Shown: positions 11,200 to 29,718, numbered from the stretch's first letter. The stretch is DNA of 64,000 bases from Beta vulgaris subsp. vulgaris (GCF_026745355.1 NC_079206.1:25724845-25788844), one strand, 5' to 3'. Made by a program: numbers and translations. The notes: a model not told the origin generated them from the letters alone.

Positions 11200-13660
11200 T
11201 GTGTTTGCGTTCTCAGCGGATGAGATGTTTGGAATAGACCCTACCGTGATGGTTCATCATTTGAATGTCAACAATGCGATCCGTCCCGTCAAACAGAAGA
11301 AAAGAAATTTTTCATTAGAAAAGTGATATGCGCAGATATTTCTATATTTTTGGCCCATAAAATTAGTCTTATAGTTGTATTCTATGTGTTATTTTATGAT
11401 ACTTATTGACTTTTATTAGTAGTGGGTTATTCATGTTCTTATTATATTTTATTAAATAATTATATTAAATAGTGTATTATTTTTATTATAGGTACTTCGC
11501 AAGTTGACTTTGTGAAAGAAAGTTAACAAGAATAAAAGAAAGAAGAAAAATATAACAACTACGTACAAAGAAGCCACTTTAGGTTAGATGCAAAGAAAAT
11601 AAAAATATAGATCATGAAACTGCAACATAGCTCACATGAGCTTGTGTAAAAGAAAACAACAAAAGTGCAAATCCATATTTTCTTCCTCCTCCTTTCCTTC
11701 ATCCAGTGAGCAGTGAAAGAGAAAATAAGAAATTTCCTATTTTTCAATTTCACGATCTGTACAGTAAAGGAAAGGCAAATTGTTCCCTTGATTCAATATT
11801 CGTCAGTGAATTCAAGAGCTTAATTTAGGGAATCAAAATCAATTGTTTATTTTTCTTCTTGCCAAGTAATTTCCCTACAATCGTTAAGTGGGCATTTCTC
11901 AATGGAGTATATATTGGTGGTCCGACTGCGTCTGTTGGAGACACACAAACATACACAATGTAAGGGTTTTGTGAGATAGTGAAGATAGTTTGAGTTCGAT
12001 TTAGGTGAACGATCGTTCTTTGTGGGTGAAATCGAGGGCAGCGGCTGCATCGACGAAGCTTCAATCTATGAATTTTTCCCTTCTTACCTTCAATTAATTA
12101 GTTTGTGATTGTATCCATGGATTCTTAATTTTAGATTTAATTTTCAGTTGCTTTGATGTTCTTATATTTTTAGTTCACATGATTGAACACGGTGTTAGTC
12201 ATGATTTAATAGTTTATTTAGTATCAATTCATATTATCGTATTCTTAGTATAAATTTAATCTATTTGCTTGTGATTGTGTGCATGGTTACGATTGTAGAG
12301 TAATGAAATTATGCTAAGTAGTCATTAGTCGCGACGTTTAATAGTTATTTAGAGTTAGCGGCTTAATATCATTAGAGTGAGCATCTCACCTTAATTTTAC
12401 TAAGTATATGAATTGTTCTAATAAAACAAGTTTGTTAGAGTCGTATTTGTTTAGTAAGATTCTAGTTGTCTAGTGAGTAAGACAAGAATTGATCGCGGCG
12501 AAAATTCACCAAACTAATTGCTAAATCGAGTATTAAAGGAAACTAAATTATAGGTATTAAGCAACTGCTAATTTTCTAATTAATCTATGATCGAACTGTT
12601 ATATGGGCTTGCTTATTTGTCACTTGTACATACCTATATTAGTTATTAATTGTTAGATTTAGATTAATAGGTACTCAAGTATGATTCCTGAACCCCCCCC
12701 CCCTCTATGTTCATATGAGTAAATAATGTATGTATTAGTGTTAATATTATTTTTTTGTGTAATGGTTTTCTTATGTTTTAGTTAAACTTTAAGAGTTAGG
12801 AATTTTAATAATCTTCTCGTGGGATCGACCATTTCTTACCCTTTTACTAGTTGTTAATATTTTTCAAGGATTAAGATTGATATTATAAATTATTAATTTG
12901 TGTATGGTAGACGACATGTATCAAAAAGAATAAAGCCATCAAAGAAGAAGTTGATAAATTATTGGCGGCCAACTTTATTGAAGCTTGTGATTACCGAGAA
13001 TGGTTGGCAAATGTAGTGATGGTGAAAAAAGCAAATGGCAAGTGGTGGATGTATGTGTGTTGGTTTCACGGATCTTAACAGAGCTTGCCCTAAATATTGT
13101 TATCTGTTACAAAGGATAGACAAGCTTGTGGACTTCACTAGTGGTCACGCATTACTGAGTTTTATGGATGCATTTTCGGGGTATCACCAGATCAGCCTCT
13201 TAGAGGCCGATAAAAAGAAAGCTGCATTTATCACGGACTGTAGAATTTACAATTACAAAGCAATTCCCTTCGGCTTGAGATATGCTGGAACAACATATTA
13301 GAAGCTGGTCGACAAGGTCTTCGCGGACCAGAAGGGGAGAAACATTAAAGTATATGTGAACGATTCGGTCGTCAAAAGCAAAGACTAACCGCGAACACAT
13401 TGACGACCTGGAAGAAACCTTCAATACTCTGAGATGGTACAAGATGAAGCTTAACCCAAAGAAATGTGTCTTTGGAGTAAGAGCATGAAAGTTTTTGAGA
13501 TTTATGGTTGGCAAGAGAGGAATTGACGCCAATCCAGATAAGATTTGAGCAATTGTTGATTTGTTGGAAACAAAAAGTGTCAAGTACATTCAGAGACTGA
13601 CAGGAAGGATGGCAGCCCTAACTCGGTTTATCTCCAAACCAGCCGATGAGGCCTTACCTT
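11200..13660 (+). pseudogene. Tat element reverse transcriptase, split by a solo LTR
   Basis: RT begins near 11200 and continues after the inserted LTR at 12924. The clearest stretch, 13035-13301, carries LLSFMDAFSGYHQI and ITDCRIYNYKAIPFGLRYA. The catalytic box around 13345-13375 reads V-N-D, with N in place of the first catalytic D of the usual Y-x-D-D. There is a stop at 13299-13301 and a frameshift near 13386. The copy is inactive. Confidence 0.85.
11324..12923 (+). mobile_element. Solo LTR, 1600 bp, inserted in the Tat RT
   Basis: The element starts TGATATGCGC at 11324 and ends GTATCA at 12923, so the ends are TG..CA with inverted TGATA/TATCA. It is flanked by a perfect 5-bp target duplication, AAAAG, at 11319-11323 and 12924-12928. 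Removing the element and one AAAAG restores the RT frame exactly, which confirms both borders. No retroelement coding domain lies inside, as expected for a solo LTR left by LTR-LTR recombination. The layout suggests a Tat/Athila-type LTR, but the lineage is not certain. Confidence 0.93.
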
Positions 13661-13690
13661 TCTTCTCGCTATTGAGAGGAAACAAAAAGT

Positions 13691-14560
13691 TTGAATGGGG
13701 GAGAGGAACAGAGTAAAGCATTCATCACGGTCAAGGAACACCTAAAAACTCTTCATACTATTTCTCGACTAGAAACAATAGATACTCTGCAATTATACAT
13801 CTCAGCCTCACCAAAGACTGTCGCAGCTGTTTTGTTGGTGGAGAAGGAGAAGAGACAACAACCAATATACTTTGTCAGTCATATCCTTAACGGGTCAGAG
13901 AGCCGTTATCAATTGGTTAAGAAGATGGTGTTAGCAGTGATAATCATCGTGAGAAAGCTCATACCATATTTCGATTGCCATCCTATCCACGTTTTGACAA
14001 ATCAACCTTTAAAGAAAGCATTGCAGAAGATGAATAGTTCAGGTCGCCTTTTGAAATGGGCAGTTGAGTTATCCGAATACGACATCCAGTACAAGCCCAG
14101 AACCGCCATCAAGGCGCAGGCGCTGGCGGATTTTACTATAGAGGCATCTTATGAAGAGGAAGACCAGGTTGAAAAGGATACATGGATGCTAGAGGTAGAT
14201 GATCGACCGTGAGTAGATCAGGGCCGGCATTGCGATGACTAATCCGGAAGGAAATGTTTTTTAGTATGCCATCAAATTTACCTTCCCGACATCAAATAAC
14301 GAAGCAACGTATGAGGCTGCGATTGCTGGTTTGAGAATGTGTATAGCTGTAGGTGCAAAGAGTGTATCATTGAAAACGGACTCACAGCTTGTCAAAGGGT
14401 AGCTAAAAGGAGAGTTTGAAGTCAAGGAGCCAAACATGCAGAATTATGTGGAAAATGGCAAAAAGATGATAGCTCAACTGGATCGTTTTTAGGTCCAAGC
14501 CATCACTGGGGCCGATAACACTAAGGCAGATGCGCTATCAAATTAGCAAGCTCTGATTCT
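13691..14560 (+). pseudogene. Tat element RNase H and second (aRH) RNase H
   Basis: Frame 13691-14212 has the Ty3 RNase H region (PIYFVSHILNGSESRYQLV; then a connection segment with YKPRTAIKAQALADF). A second RNase H-like domain follows in broken frames at about 14215-14560, with NEATYEAAIAGLRMC and LKTDSQLVKG. Two consecutive RNase H domains are the mark of the Tat clade. In-frame stops at 14400 and 14490 show decay. Confidence 0.8.
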
Positions 14561-14739
14561 CTGAATGTAGAAAGATCTATCATGGTGAAAATTTTAAAAG
14601 AAAAAAGCATCACTCAGAAAGTTGTGATCGTGAACGATATCAACCAGCTGGGAGAATAGTTCAGTGAGGTGGCGTATAAGTTGACGGGTTCACTACCTCA
14701 AAATGCCATGGAAGCCAAAAAGTTAAAACGACAGGCTGG

Positions 14740-15210
14740 TATATCATTTACCAGACTGAATTGTACATGAAGTCCTTCAGTTTGCCAATGTTAAAGTGTG
14801 CCACGGCATGGGAGTCTGGTAAGATATTGGAAGAGATTCATGAAAGAATTTGTGGAAAGCACATTGGAGGAAGGGGTTTGGCATTGAAAGCTCTCAGAGC
14901 CGAGTTTTATTGGTCGAGTATGCTAGCAGACGCACAAGGGTATGTAAAGAGATGTAATAAATGTCAAAAGTTTACTCCCTCCATCAATAGGCCCGCAAAT
15001 GACCTTCAGCATATACTTTGTCCAATCCCTTTCGCGCAGTGGGGTCTAGATATTCTAGGTCCTTTCACAACTACCATTGCCGGACGAAGGTTCTTGATTA
15101 TTGGCATTGATTACTTTACCAAGTGGATTGAGGCAAAACTGACAGCGAAGATCAAAGCAAATCAGGTCAAGAAGTTCATCTGCCAGAGTATAATGACAAG
15201 AAGTTCATCA
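14740..15210 (+). pseudogene. Tat element integrase, truncated
   Basis: Frame 14761-15225 contains the HHCC zinc-binding region (HERICGKHIGGRGLALKALR, then CNKCQKF) and the start of the core with the first catalytic D in WGLDILGPF and a second D in IGIDYFTKWIEA. The frame loses resemblance after about residue 140 (near 15190), so the rest of the core is missing. Confidence 0.85.
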
Positions 15211-17053
15211 AAGCAAATCACCTAGAGCAAAGCCACATGAATACAAGGTACAATAGATGAACATGACTACATGAGTAATAAAATAGCAAATTCCAAGTGC
15301 CTAAGGCTGTAAGGCATCCAGGGAAACAAAATTGAAAATATTTTTCTTTATCTTACGGAAGATTTGTGGTGGAATATATGAGAATTTTAAATTTTGGTGA
15401 TCAATGAGAAATAATATATATAAATGGAATACAAGTCAGCACAAAAACACAATAGCCACTATGTTTCTAAAATCACAAACGATTATCATAAACTCAACTA
15501 ATAACAAGGTCAGCATGCTTCATTTTTTCAAGGGAGCACAGGGAGCAAGAGAAGTACATGAATATCAAGCTATCATGATCCAACATGGATGTCCCATAAT
15601 GAATTTCTTACTTTCCTTCCCTTAAAACTAAACAACTTCTCAAATTGCAATTGAATGTATCAATATTGTACTTTTTCTTATCCTTGAAACAAAAATAATA
15701 TTGAACATCGACATTGAACAATATTGTTTTCCTATTCATCAAACAAAAGAATATTCTAACACTGACTTCGTAGAGTAAACCCCTCATCCCCTCTCGGGAT
15801 AAAAGGGAATTATACATTACGTTTATATGTTAAAAAACAATGACTCGCACTTATTGGGCATTATTTAAAACAACGCTAACTTTTAAAGAATACTCCAAAC
15901 TTTCACATCAATAGTATATAGCAAGGACACCCCTAGACACATTTAAAACTAAAAAGCATCAAGAATTCGGACACCACTTATATGTTTTCGAGATATCACA
16001 ATGTGTAAACTGCGATTCTGTTTATAACAATTTAACCTCTAATTAACTCCTCTCTTTGCAATCACTATCTCCACCACCACCCACCACCATTATGTCGTAA
16101 TACAATTAGTTATTGTACATCCATATTCTCCTTTACATTGCTGCTCAACTTTTGTTAAGTTATTTTCTTACGGGTAGCGGCATGAATTCATCAACAACAA
16201 AGATTACCAACAATTTAGAAGTTCATAATCTGTTTTTGTTTGAATCAACCCACCTCACTTGATCATGTTGCAATGTACCACTAAGCTTGCTTGGTGCAAT
16301 CATCTTTAAACAGACTATTACTAAAAATATATTCCACAATTTATCAAGAAAGTCAAGGACTAACAATACCTAGTATTTAATCGAGAAATTATAGCAAATT
16401 CCAAATTATACAAAAACGCTAACTAGTGTAGGGGCACCTTTAGTACGAAAAATTAGTGAAAATATAAGGTAAAATATTCAAGATCTCCAAGTAGAAGTGT
16501 TAAGATAGCCTATAAAAGGGTTATGAATATGAGCGCATAACATTAGTAGGCATTAACATCCTTTAATTGAAATAAAGAAAAAACCATAATTTAAACGGTT
16601 GGATATTAAATTACTAAGTGAAAAATAATTCCACATTATGATTACTCTTAAAGAAAAGAGTGATCCATCAAACCCACAAAAAATTCAACCAAAATTCGAC
16701 TCAAAGATGCACATTATCATAAAAAACAAAAACCAAGAACTTTAAAAAATAAGAAAGGTAATTGAAAAGGATAGTAATTGAATGAGAAGAGAGAAAAACA
16801 GAGAAAAGGAAAAGTTTCTTCCTTTCCTTAATTAAACTTACGGGTGCGTGCCAACCTTTCCCTTTCTTCAAATATGAATTGTTCAAAATATCCTTGTTGA
16901 AGTCGAAAATGGACTGTGATGATTGGACATCGAGCCAAACTCATGTGTCGACTACATCCAATTGAGATGCTACATAGATAAATGATGGAACAAAAGATTT
17001 GATTCAATGTGCCATTGCAAGTACTTTGGGACAGATTTTGAGTTTTTGACTAA
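15211..17053. other. Intergenic spacer, nothing recognised
   Basis: AT-rich sequence with short frames only. The Tat element stops near 15200 without a 3' LTR, and no other transposon ends or gene features are visible before the MITE at 17054. Confidence 0.5.
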
Positions 17054-17383
17054 GGCTCCGTTTGGTAGGGCGTAAAATATTTTTCCGGAAAACAGTTTTC
17101 CTCTATTTTCAGTTTTACATTGTTTGGTTGACAAAGAGTGTAAAATCATTTTTCCTTGGGGTAAAATTACCCTCCCAATGAGGGAAAATCATTTTCCTTT
17201 CAAGATGAAGGGAAACTATTTTTCTTATCTCTCTTGTACACTCCTCTCACTACCTCTTTAATTTCCCTTTCATTTCATCATTTTTCTTACATCAAACCAA
17301 ACCACGGAAAACAAATTTTGGAATTGTGTTTTCCATGAAAATCATTTTACATTGAAAATATTTTACGCCCACCAAACGGAGCC
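17054..17383. mobile_element. Tourist-like (PIF/Harbinger) MITE, 330 bp
   Basis: Terminal inverted repeats of about 29 bp, GGCTCCGTTTGGTAGGGCG... and its complement at 17354-17383, differ by a single inserted base. Flanking TAA at 17051-17053 and 17384-17386 is the 3-bp target duplication of PIF/Harbinger elements. There is no coding capacity. It lies about 110 bp upstream of the E2F-like sites of F-box gene 2. Confidence 0.92.
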
Positions 17384-17496
17384 TAATTGGCCTACTCCTC
17401 GAATACTCACAAGTCACATCCGATGCTTTGCCTCCTTGTCATCATCATTCACTCACAGTCTAAAGTCTTGACATCTCACAGTCCAAATCAACTACA

Positions 17497-17531
17497 TTTT
17501 CCCGCCCAAATTACAATCTTCCCGCCAAAAA
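17497..17531 (+). promoter_or_regulatory. E2F-like sites upstream of F-box gene 2
   Basis: TTTTCCCGCCCAAA at 17497-17510 and CTTCCCGCCAAAAA at 17518-17531, 65-100 bp before the ATG. They match the arrangement before F-box gene 1, so they were probably present before the duplication. Binding by E2F is inferred. Confidence 0.5.
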
Positions 17532-17595
17532 TCAACCACATTCCCCCCTACTCAACATTCTTCTCTGATTATCTTCAAATACTCCCACATACCAA

Positions 17596-19071
17596 ATGGA
17601 TAATAATACCCTCAAAACTGCTAAAAAGAGCAAACAACATTCCCAACACGACAACATTAACAATGCCGCCACCGGCACCGGCGGAAAAGACAGATTGAGC
17701 CCTCTCCCAGACTTTCTTCTCGGCAACATTCTCTCTCGCCTCCACCTTGATTCAGCAGCCGCCACTTCCGTCTTATCTCAAAGATGGCGCGGTCTCTGGG
17801 CCCGATTCCGCACCTCCGTCATCCTCGATTGCCATCGCTTCCCGCCATCAACGACCACATTCTCCTGCTGCTCTGGCTCTACCCGCGGTTTCCTCACCAT
17901 CATCGATCACATTCTCCGGCAACTTAATTCTCGTCAAATCTTCCACTTCAATCTTTGTATCATGTATCCTTTGGAAAATGACGAAAGGGAACTCTGCTCC
18001 CAGCTTTTGCAATCATGGCTTCAAATATTTTGCCGTCGAAATCTGAAAGAAATCAAGGTAAAGCTTGACTCTAACTCCTGTGGATATCAAGGACCTTTAA
18101 TTCCATTACCAACTAGTATTTTTCAGTGCTCGTCCCTCATCGTGCTCGAATTAAAAGGAAATTTTGATTGTAAATTGCCTGAAAATAAAGTTATTGCTCT
18201 TCCAAATTTAAAAAAGCTCGACATTGATCTCCCTGCTTTCAACAATGGATTCATTGGGACACTAATCACACTACTTAAGTCTTGCCCGCTTTTGGAAATT
18301 TTAATCTTGGCATTAGAATTTTTAGTAGATGAATTTGTTGTTTACATATGTGCTCCAAATTTGAAGACTTTTCGAGCATCAATGTCGGGAACGTCACACC
18401 GTAGTAGGTTCTTAATTGATGCATCTAAGCTTATACACGTTACTATAGACGGCATGTTGGCATTCTATAGCTTTGTCCACCAACAAGATACACTGCAAGT
18501 TGCAAATATTGCCTTTGATTCTGATATTTTCGAAAGTGGAAGCGATTACCTTAGCTCGATTTTCGAGCTTATTGGAGGAATATCTAGCATTAGGTTCCTT
18601 CAATTGTCGGATAATCTTGCTCTTTTTAACATTTTCAACCATATGAATGCTAATGCTTTTTGGCCAATCTTTCGCAATCTGACGAAGCTCAGATTGGAGG
18701 GTCCTTCAAGGGACTATGTGAATGAGAGAGCTCCGATACCAACATGTGTATTGAAGAAGCTCAAGTGGGTAAAGATAACGGAAATTGATGGGGACGACAG
18801 TGATATAGAGTTCCTAAAGTATATCTTACAGCATGCAGACGTCTTAAAGAAGCTTATTGTTTCAATTTATGTTAACATTGGTGTCAGTGAAGGTGAGGAT
18901 GGCGAAAGAGAACAACTATGGATGGAATACAAGTGTTGTAGGGCGTTGTTCGATTTCCCTAAGAGATCATTAGGTTGTGAGATTGTGTTTTATGGTGGCT
19001 ATATAACTGAAGCATCGAGCAAGGACTTGAAAGACGATTTACTTGCTAGTAAAATTAGTTATTTTAAATGA
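17596..19071 (+). CDS. F-box/LRR (FBD-like) protein, paralogue 2
   Basis: Intronless frame of 491 aa. The F-box is at residues 31-71 (DRLSPLPDFLLGNILSRL; SQRWRGLW), then leucine-rich repeats (KLPENKVIALPNLKKLDI; SCPLLEILIL) and a C-terminal FBD-like end around LWMEYKCCRALFDFPKRS. It is collinear along its whole length with the product of 5611-7077, at roughly half identity by eye, so the two are tandem duplicates now about 10.5 kb apart because of transposon insertion. Expected role: SCF ubiquitin-ligase substrate receptor. The lysine- and asparagine-rich N-terminus differs between the two copies. No disabling change is seen. Confidence 0.9.
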   Translation: MDNNTLKTAKKSKQHSQHDNINNAATGTGGKDRLSPLPDFLLGNILSRLHLDSAAATSVLSQRWRGLWARFRTSVILDCHRFPPSTTTFSCCSGSTRGFLTIIDHILRQLNSRQIFHFNLCIMYPLENDERELCSQLLQSWLQIFCRRNLKEIKVKLDSNSCGYQGPLIPLPTSIFQCSSLIVLELKGNFDCKLPENKVIALPNLKKLDIDLPAFNNGFIGTLITLLKSCPLLEILILALEFLVDEFVVYICAPNLKTFRASMSGTSHRSRFLIDASKLIHVTIDGMLAFYSFVHQQDTLQVANIAFDSDIFESGSDYLSSIFELIGGISSIRFLQLSDNLALFNIFNHMNANAFWPIFRNLTKLRLEGPSRDYVNERAPIPTCVLKKLKWVKITEIDGDDSDIEFLKYILQHADVLKKLIVSIYVNIGVSEGEDGEREQLWMEYKCCRALFDFPKRSLGCEIVFYGGYITEASSKDLKDDLLASKISYFK

Positions 19072-19514
19072 GAATTGTCTGAATGAAAATCATCAGTATT
19101 CAACACTGGTACGCTCATCTTTTCGTTTTCTCAGGTACCAGTATTATTCCCTTGGATGTACTAAACTGCTCTCATCCTTGATTTCTGTACTATATTGTGA
19201 TGTTGTTTATCATTTCCTGTTAGTTGTATCCTTGATCTGTACGATATGTGAAGATGTTTTGGAGCATGAGAGGTACAAGGATTTGTATAACATTTTATGC
19301 TACAATAATAATAATGATATTTTAAATAAATTGTATAAACGTCAAACTCCATCACCTTACTTCAAGTAAAGAGTAAGGATCCTTAGAAAATGTAAGAATC
19401 AGACTACTATATACCAAGCTTTCTTAGCAAACATATTAGTCTCTTAAAGCAAAGAAATGCTCCCCTGAAGTTATTAGCATATAAGTGAAACTAGTCCTTA
19501 AATCTAGAAGACAC
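19072..19514. other. Downstream region of F-box gene 2
   Basis: Probable 3' UTR and spacer. A short frame at 19043-19369 overlaps the gene end and shows no family resemblance. Confidence 0.45.
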
Positions 19515-19517
19515 TAA

Positions 19518-19971
19518 CACTCTGTTTGGATGAGAGAAATAAAGAAAAAGGAGGTAAACAAGTTCCTTTGTTTCGATAAGGGGTTGGGGCTTTGTTAATT
19601 TTCATATTATATGAAATGCGCCTGTGTAATCCAATAAGGAGAAGGATAGTTTTAGCCCACTTACAAGTCGAAGGAAGTTCCATCTTAAAACCAATTGGGG
19701 ATAGGAGGAGTAACTCCAAAGCTTATAAAGTGATTTAGTCTCTCCTCTTTGTCCAATGTGGCACACTCACATGTGGTCATTAATGGAATCTAACAAGCCT
19801 TGGGGGGAAGGAAGGGGAGGAAGAGGGAGGGATCCATTTATCCTCCCTCTTTAATAAACATTGTCCCTCCAAAGTTCGAGAAATTCAAAAGGAAATACGG
19901 GACCCTATATCCCTCTTCCCTCTGTTCCCCTCCCTTTTATTTCTCTTCTATCTGACTATCCAAACAAAGTG
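19518..19971. mobile_element. Tourist-like (PIF/Harbinger) MITE, 454 bp
   Basis: The ends CACTCTGTTTGGATG (19518) and, at 19971 reading inward, CACTTTGTTTGGATAG are inverted repeats. Both are flanked by TAA (19515-19517 and 19972-19974). Subterminal AGAGAAATAAA stretches are also inverted. There is no coding capacity, and the sequence differs from the Tourist MITE at 17054. Confidence 0.85.
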
Positions 19972-20328
19972 TAAAAGAAAGCAAGAATGCCGACCCCATA
20001 GAACACTTTTGTGTTAAGAGTGACTAGTTGCCATTGACCTTAGTCTTACTCTTCAGAAAATTCAAGCTGACAAGAAGAATCAAATACTACAAAGGGAAAA
20101 ACACGAGAACCTAATTCAACTGATGGTAATTACAGTAAAGTTTAACCTAAGCAAAAAAGTAGAACTACTTTTTGCTCATCCTCCCTCACTCTACAAATCT
20201 CTGAGACTGAAATTTACAGCAAACAGGCACTTGATGTTTGAAGTGCTGTAAAAAAAATCATTAATTAAACAATAAACCAGAAAGCTACAAAATACATATC
20301 AATCGTAAATTTTTACCAAGATCAGGAG

Positions 20329-27276
<6,948 letters not shown>

Positions 27277-28140
27277 CCCCCAGATTTTTTATTATATTAA
27301 TTTCTGATTATTATGATTATTAATCATGATTTGATTTAATCTGGGTTATTTTGTTCTACGGTATCTTAGGAATGGTTAATGGAAAATGAGAAATTTTCTA
27401 GCAGGAAAAAAACAAAGGGAAGATTATAGCTGATTCACAAACTGAGAGCTGATTGGGAAGATGAAAAAGTTGAAAACAAAAAAGATTATTGGATTTTATT
27501 GGTAATATGTTTCCTTGTTATTATTGAGAAAAAACAAACTATGTTTTTGCCTCCTCTATGCAATATTTACTCCATATTCTCTTTTTTTTTTTTTTGGAAT
27601 AACTTAATTCTTATTGAAGTTATTTTTACGGTTTTACCCTTATTAGAGAGAAAATCAGCATAACAAGATAGACAACTAACTATATTCTTTTTAATTAGTA
27701 TGAACATTTTTTTTTTTCATGTTGGACGATATTTCAACTCACTCAATTTTGAGCAAAAATGAAAAACAAAATACTGAAAATTTGTACGTCTAATAGGAGA
27801 GCTTCCATAATTAAAAAGACTAAGAGGAGTTTTCGTTATTTAACTTTATTCATATTTGTTATCATTTCATGCATTTATTCATTAATTTATATATATTTTT
27901 CATGTTTTTATGAGCCTTTTCTCACTCATCATGTTTTCCAATACTAACGATAATTTTCTTTCTCTTCCTCTTCCTCTTTCTATTGAGATTACAGTTCCAA
28001 TTCCATAGAAAGTTACTTTTACCCAACTTCTTATGTTTTCCTTTTCAAGCTATCTCACTTAGGAAAGTAACACTCAAGACATTGCTATTGTGATATGTAA
28101 CAGATGATTCTTAGACTATCATATATTAAATAGGCAAAAT
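27277..28140. other. CDPK 5' flank
   Basis: Upstream region and probable 5' UTR/promoter of the CDPK (transcribed leftward). AT-rich, with T homopolymers near 27582 and 27707. Short frames (27759-27947) are low-complexity. No clear promoter motif was singled out. Confidence 0.45.
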
Positions 28141-28199
28141 TGATTTTAACACCCTGAACTATAGCACGAGTGCACCAACCAACATCAACTAAGACTTAT

Positions 28200-28450
28200 A
28201 GCCAGAACACCCCAAAGTACTAACCTGGTTGCAGTCTGTACCATAAATAATGAGATCAATGACCAAAATTCTCACCGGAGATGGGAGAATCTTAAAATTT
28301 TATTATTATTTTCCATTCCTCCCCCCTTCTTATTTTCTTCTTTTTTCACCCTGATTTTTTTTTTTTTGTTTAACAAAAAAAAAGGGCATATGCCTTCATT
28401 TTCTCCTTCCTCAACTGAAGACAAAGACTTTCTTCACCGAATTCCCTCTT
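28200..28450 (+). mobile_element. MULE-related terminal region (inverted match to 40560-40830)
   Basis: From ACCATAAATAATGAGATCAA (28238) to about 28450 the sequence matches, in inverse orientation, the region upstream of the MULE transposase at 40560-40830. Shared landmarks are the GACCAAAATT.TCACCG block, the TTATTATTATT run, the C-rich run, a GGCATATGCC/GGCACGTGCC palindrome, and GAAGACAAAGA. This is best explained as a non-autonomous or fragmented member of the same MULE family that carries the GRF gene remnant downstream. The outer terminal repeat was not identified. Confidence 0.6.
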
Positions 28451-28524
28451 TCTTCCTTAAATGAGCCATAAGTGTTGAAAATTACCCGAACTGAGATTGA
28501 AAAAGTGACATCAACATAACAATA

Positions 28525-29088
28525 ATGAGCTCATTTTCATCTTCAAGTTTCAAGAATAATTCAAATACTAGTTTAGGTAATGATAAGGTATACGACATCG
28601 ATTGCCTGCAGTAATTCAAACTACATGGAAGCTCAACCACGATCAAGGAAAATGCTTTTATGGCTGCCCAAAGTGGAATATAAATGAAATTGAATTTATT
28701 GAAGATGTTTTTTATTTGTTACAATTTTGATTTGATTGGAAACAATCTCTAAAAATAGGTTGATGATTGTAAATTCTTTGAATGGATTAACAAAGAGGAT
28801 TATGGGCCACGTGCAATTGAAGTAATTAATGGTTTTGCAGCTGATAATCATTGCTTGGAAGCTGAATTGAAGGATATGAAGAATAAGAGGCTAGCTAATA
28901 GAGAAATCGAAGATTAGAGTGATATTTGTAGGGAAAACATGGAGCTTCAAATGACAATGAAGGCACTGGAAGTTGGAAATAGGAGTATGAAGCAGCAAGT
29001 GAAGCTTATGAGTGGCAGAGAGACCACTTATGTTGTTGCAATTTTAATTTCTTGGGTTTTCTTTATTTTGTATTTGGACAAGTTTTAG
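28525..29088 (+). pseudogene. GRF-type zinc-finger small membrane protein, broken
   Basis: The first exon starts at ATG 28525 with a serine-rich leader. After a stop (TAA near 28614) and a frame change it holds GKCFYGCPKWNINEIEF, the core of a zf-GRF domain. A putative intron ends with AG at 28757-28758; the second exon begins VDDCKFFEW, the end of the domain. It continues into a coiled-coil-like region (HCLEAELKDMKNK...) and a C-terminal hydrophobic segment (VVAILISWVFFILYL), and stops at 29086-29088. A second in-frame stop lies near 28916. Plant genomes hold many such GRF + coiled coil + TM genes, often near MULE-type transposons. This copy is dead. Confidence 0.75.
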
Positions 29089-29710
29089 GTCAAATCTTAG
29101 TGGAAGAGAATATGAGTAAATGCTCCTTATGTATTTGGTTTGCCTTTGTAAAAAGTCTAAGAATAGAACCAATGACTTTGGTTTAGTGGTAATTTATTTG
29201 TATATCATATTCTGTCTTATAGCATCAAAAATAAAATAAAAAGGTTGCAACAACCTTCCAAAAAGATAAACACCGTAAATAGGAAATGCCTTAAATCATG
29301 GCAAATACATAAAAGTTGTCCAAAAGATGTCTTTGACTACTTTAAAAAGTTTCCATTACAAAAAAAAATGCTAACCCCATGTTCTCAACACTAGCTTCCC
29401 CCCCCCCCCAAACCCCAAAACAAAAACATTTCACGTATCTAAGTAATACTAATTTTCAGATTAATTATAAATTAAATTTTTTGAAACTAACAAAAACAAG
29501 AATTATAGATAATATAAAGTATAATAAGTTATTTCAAGTTCCTTTTATATAACCTAACTATTGGACAATAGAACAAGTCTATACTTAAGTGAAAATGAAA
29601 AACTAAAAATAACCAAAATTTTCAAGCAATGCCCCTATCGTCTACAACTCTAGTCCACCTTCATCCTCTCACCGTGTATCCTCTTACCCATGAAATTGTT
29701 GAAGAAAACC
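29089..29710. other. Spacer between the GRF remnant and the hAT MITE
   Basis: AT-rich, with a C homopolymer at 29399-29409. No opposite MULE terminus matching the 28200 region was found. Confidence 0.4.
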
Positions 29711-29718
29711 ATTACAAC

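Larger units (their letters stand above)
8300..15210 (+). mobile_element. Decayed Tat-clade Ty3 retrotransposon, 3' truncated
   Basis: Domain order is LTR, primer-binding site, gag, protease, RT, RNase H, a second RNase H-like domain, integrase. RT before integrase identifies Ty3 type; the second RNase H domain is a feature of the Tat clade (Ogre/Retand group). The 5' LTR occupies roughly 8300-8755 with a TATAAATAA box (8530-8538) and a TC run; its left border is uncertain. The primer-binding site is TTGGCGCTAGAAGGAGGGG at 8757-8775. Integrase ends abruptly near 15200, and no 3' LTR follows. Many stops and frameshifts show it is inactive. It separates the two F-box paralogues. Confidence 0.85.
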
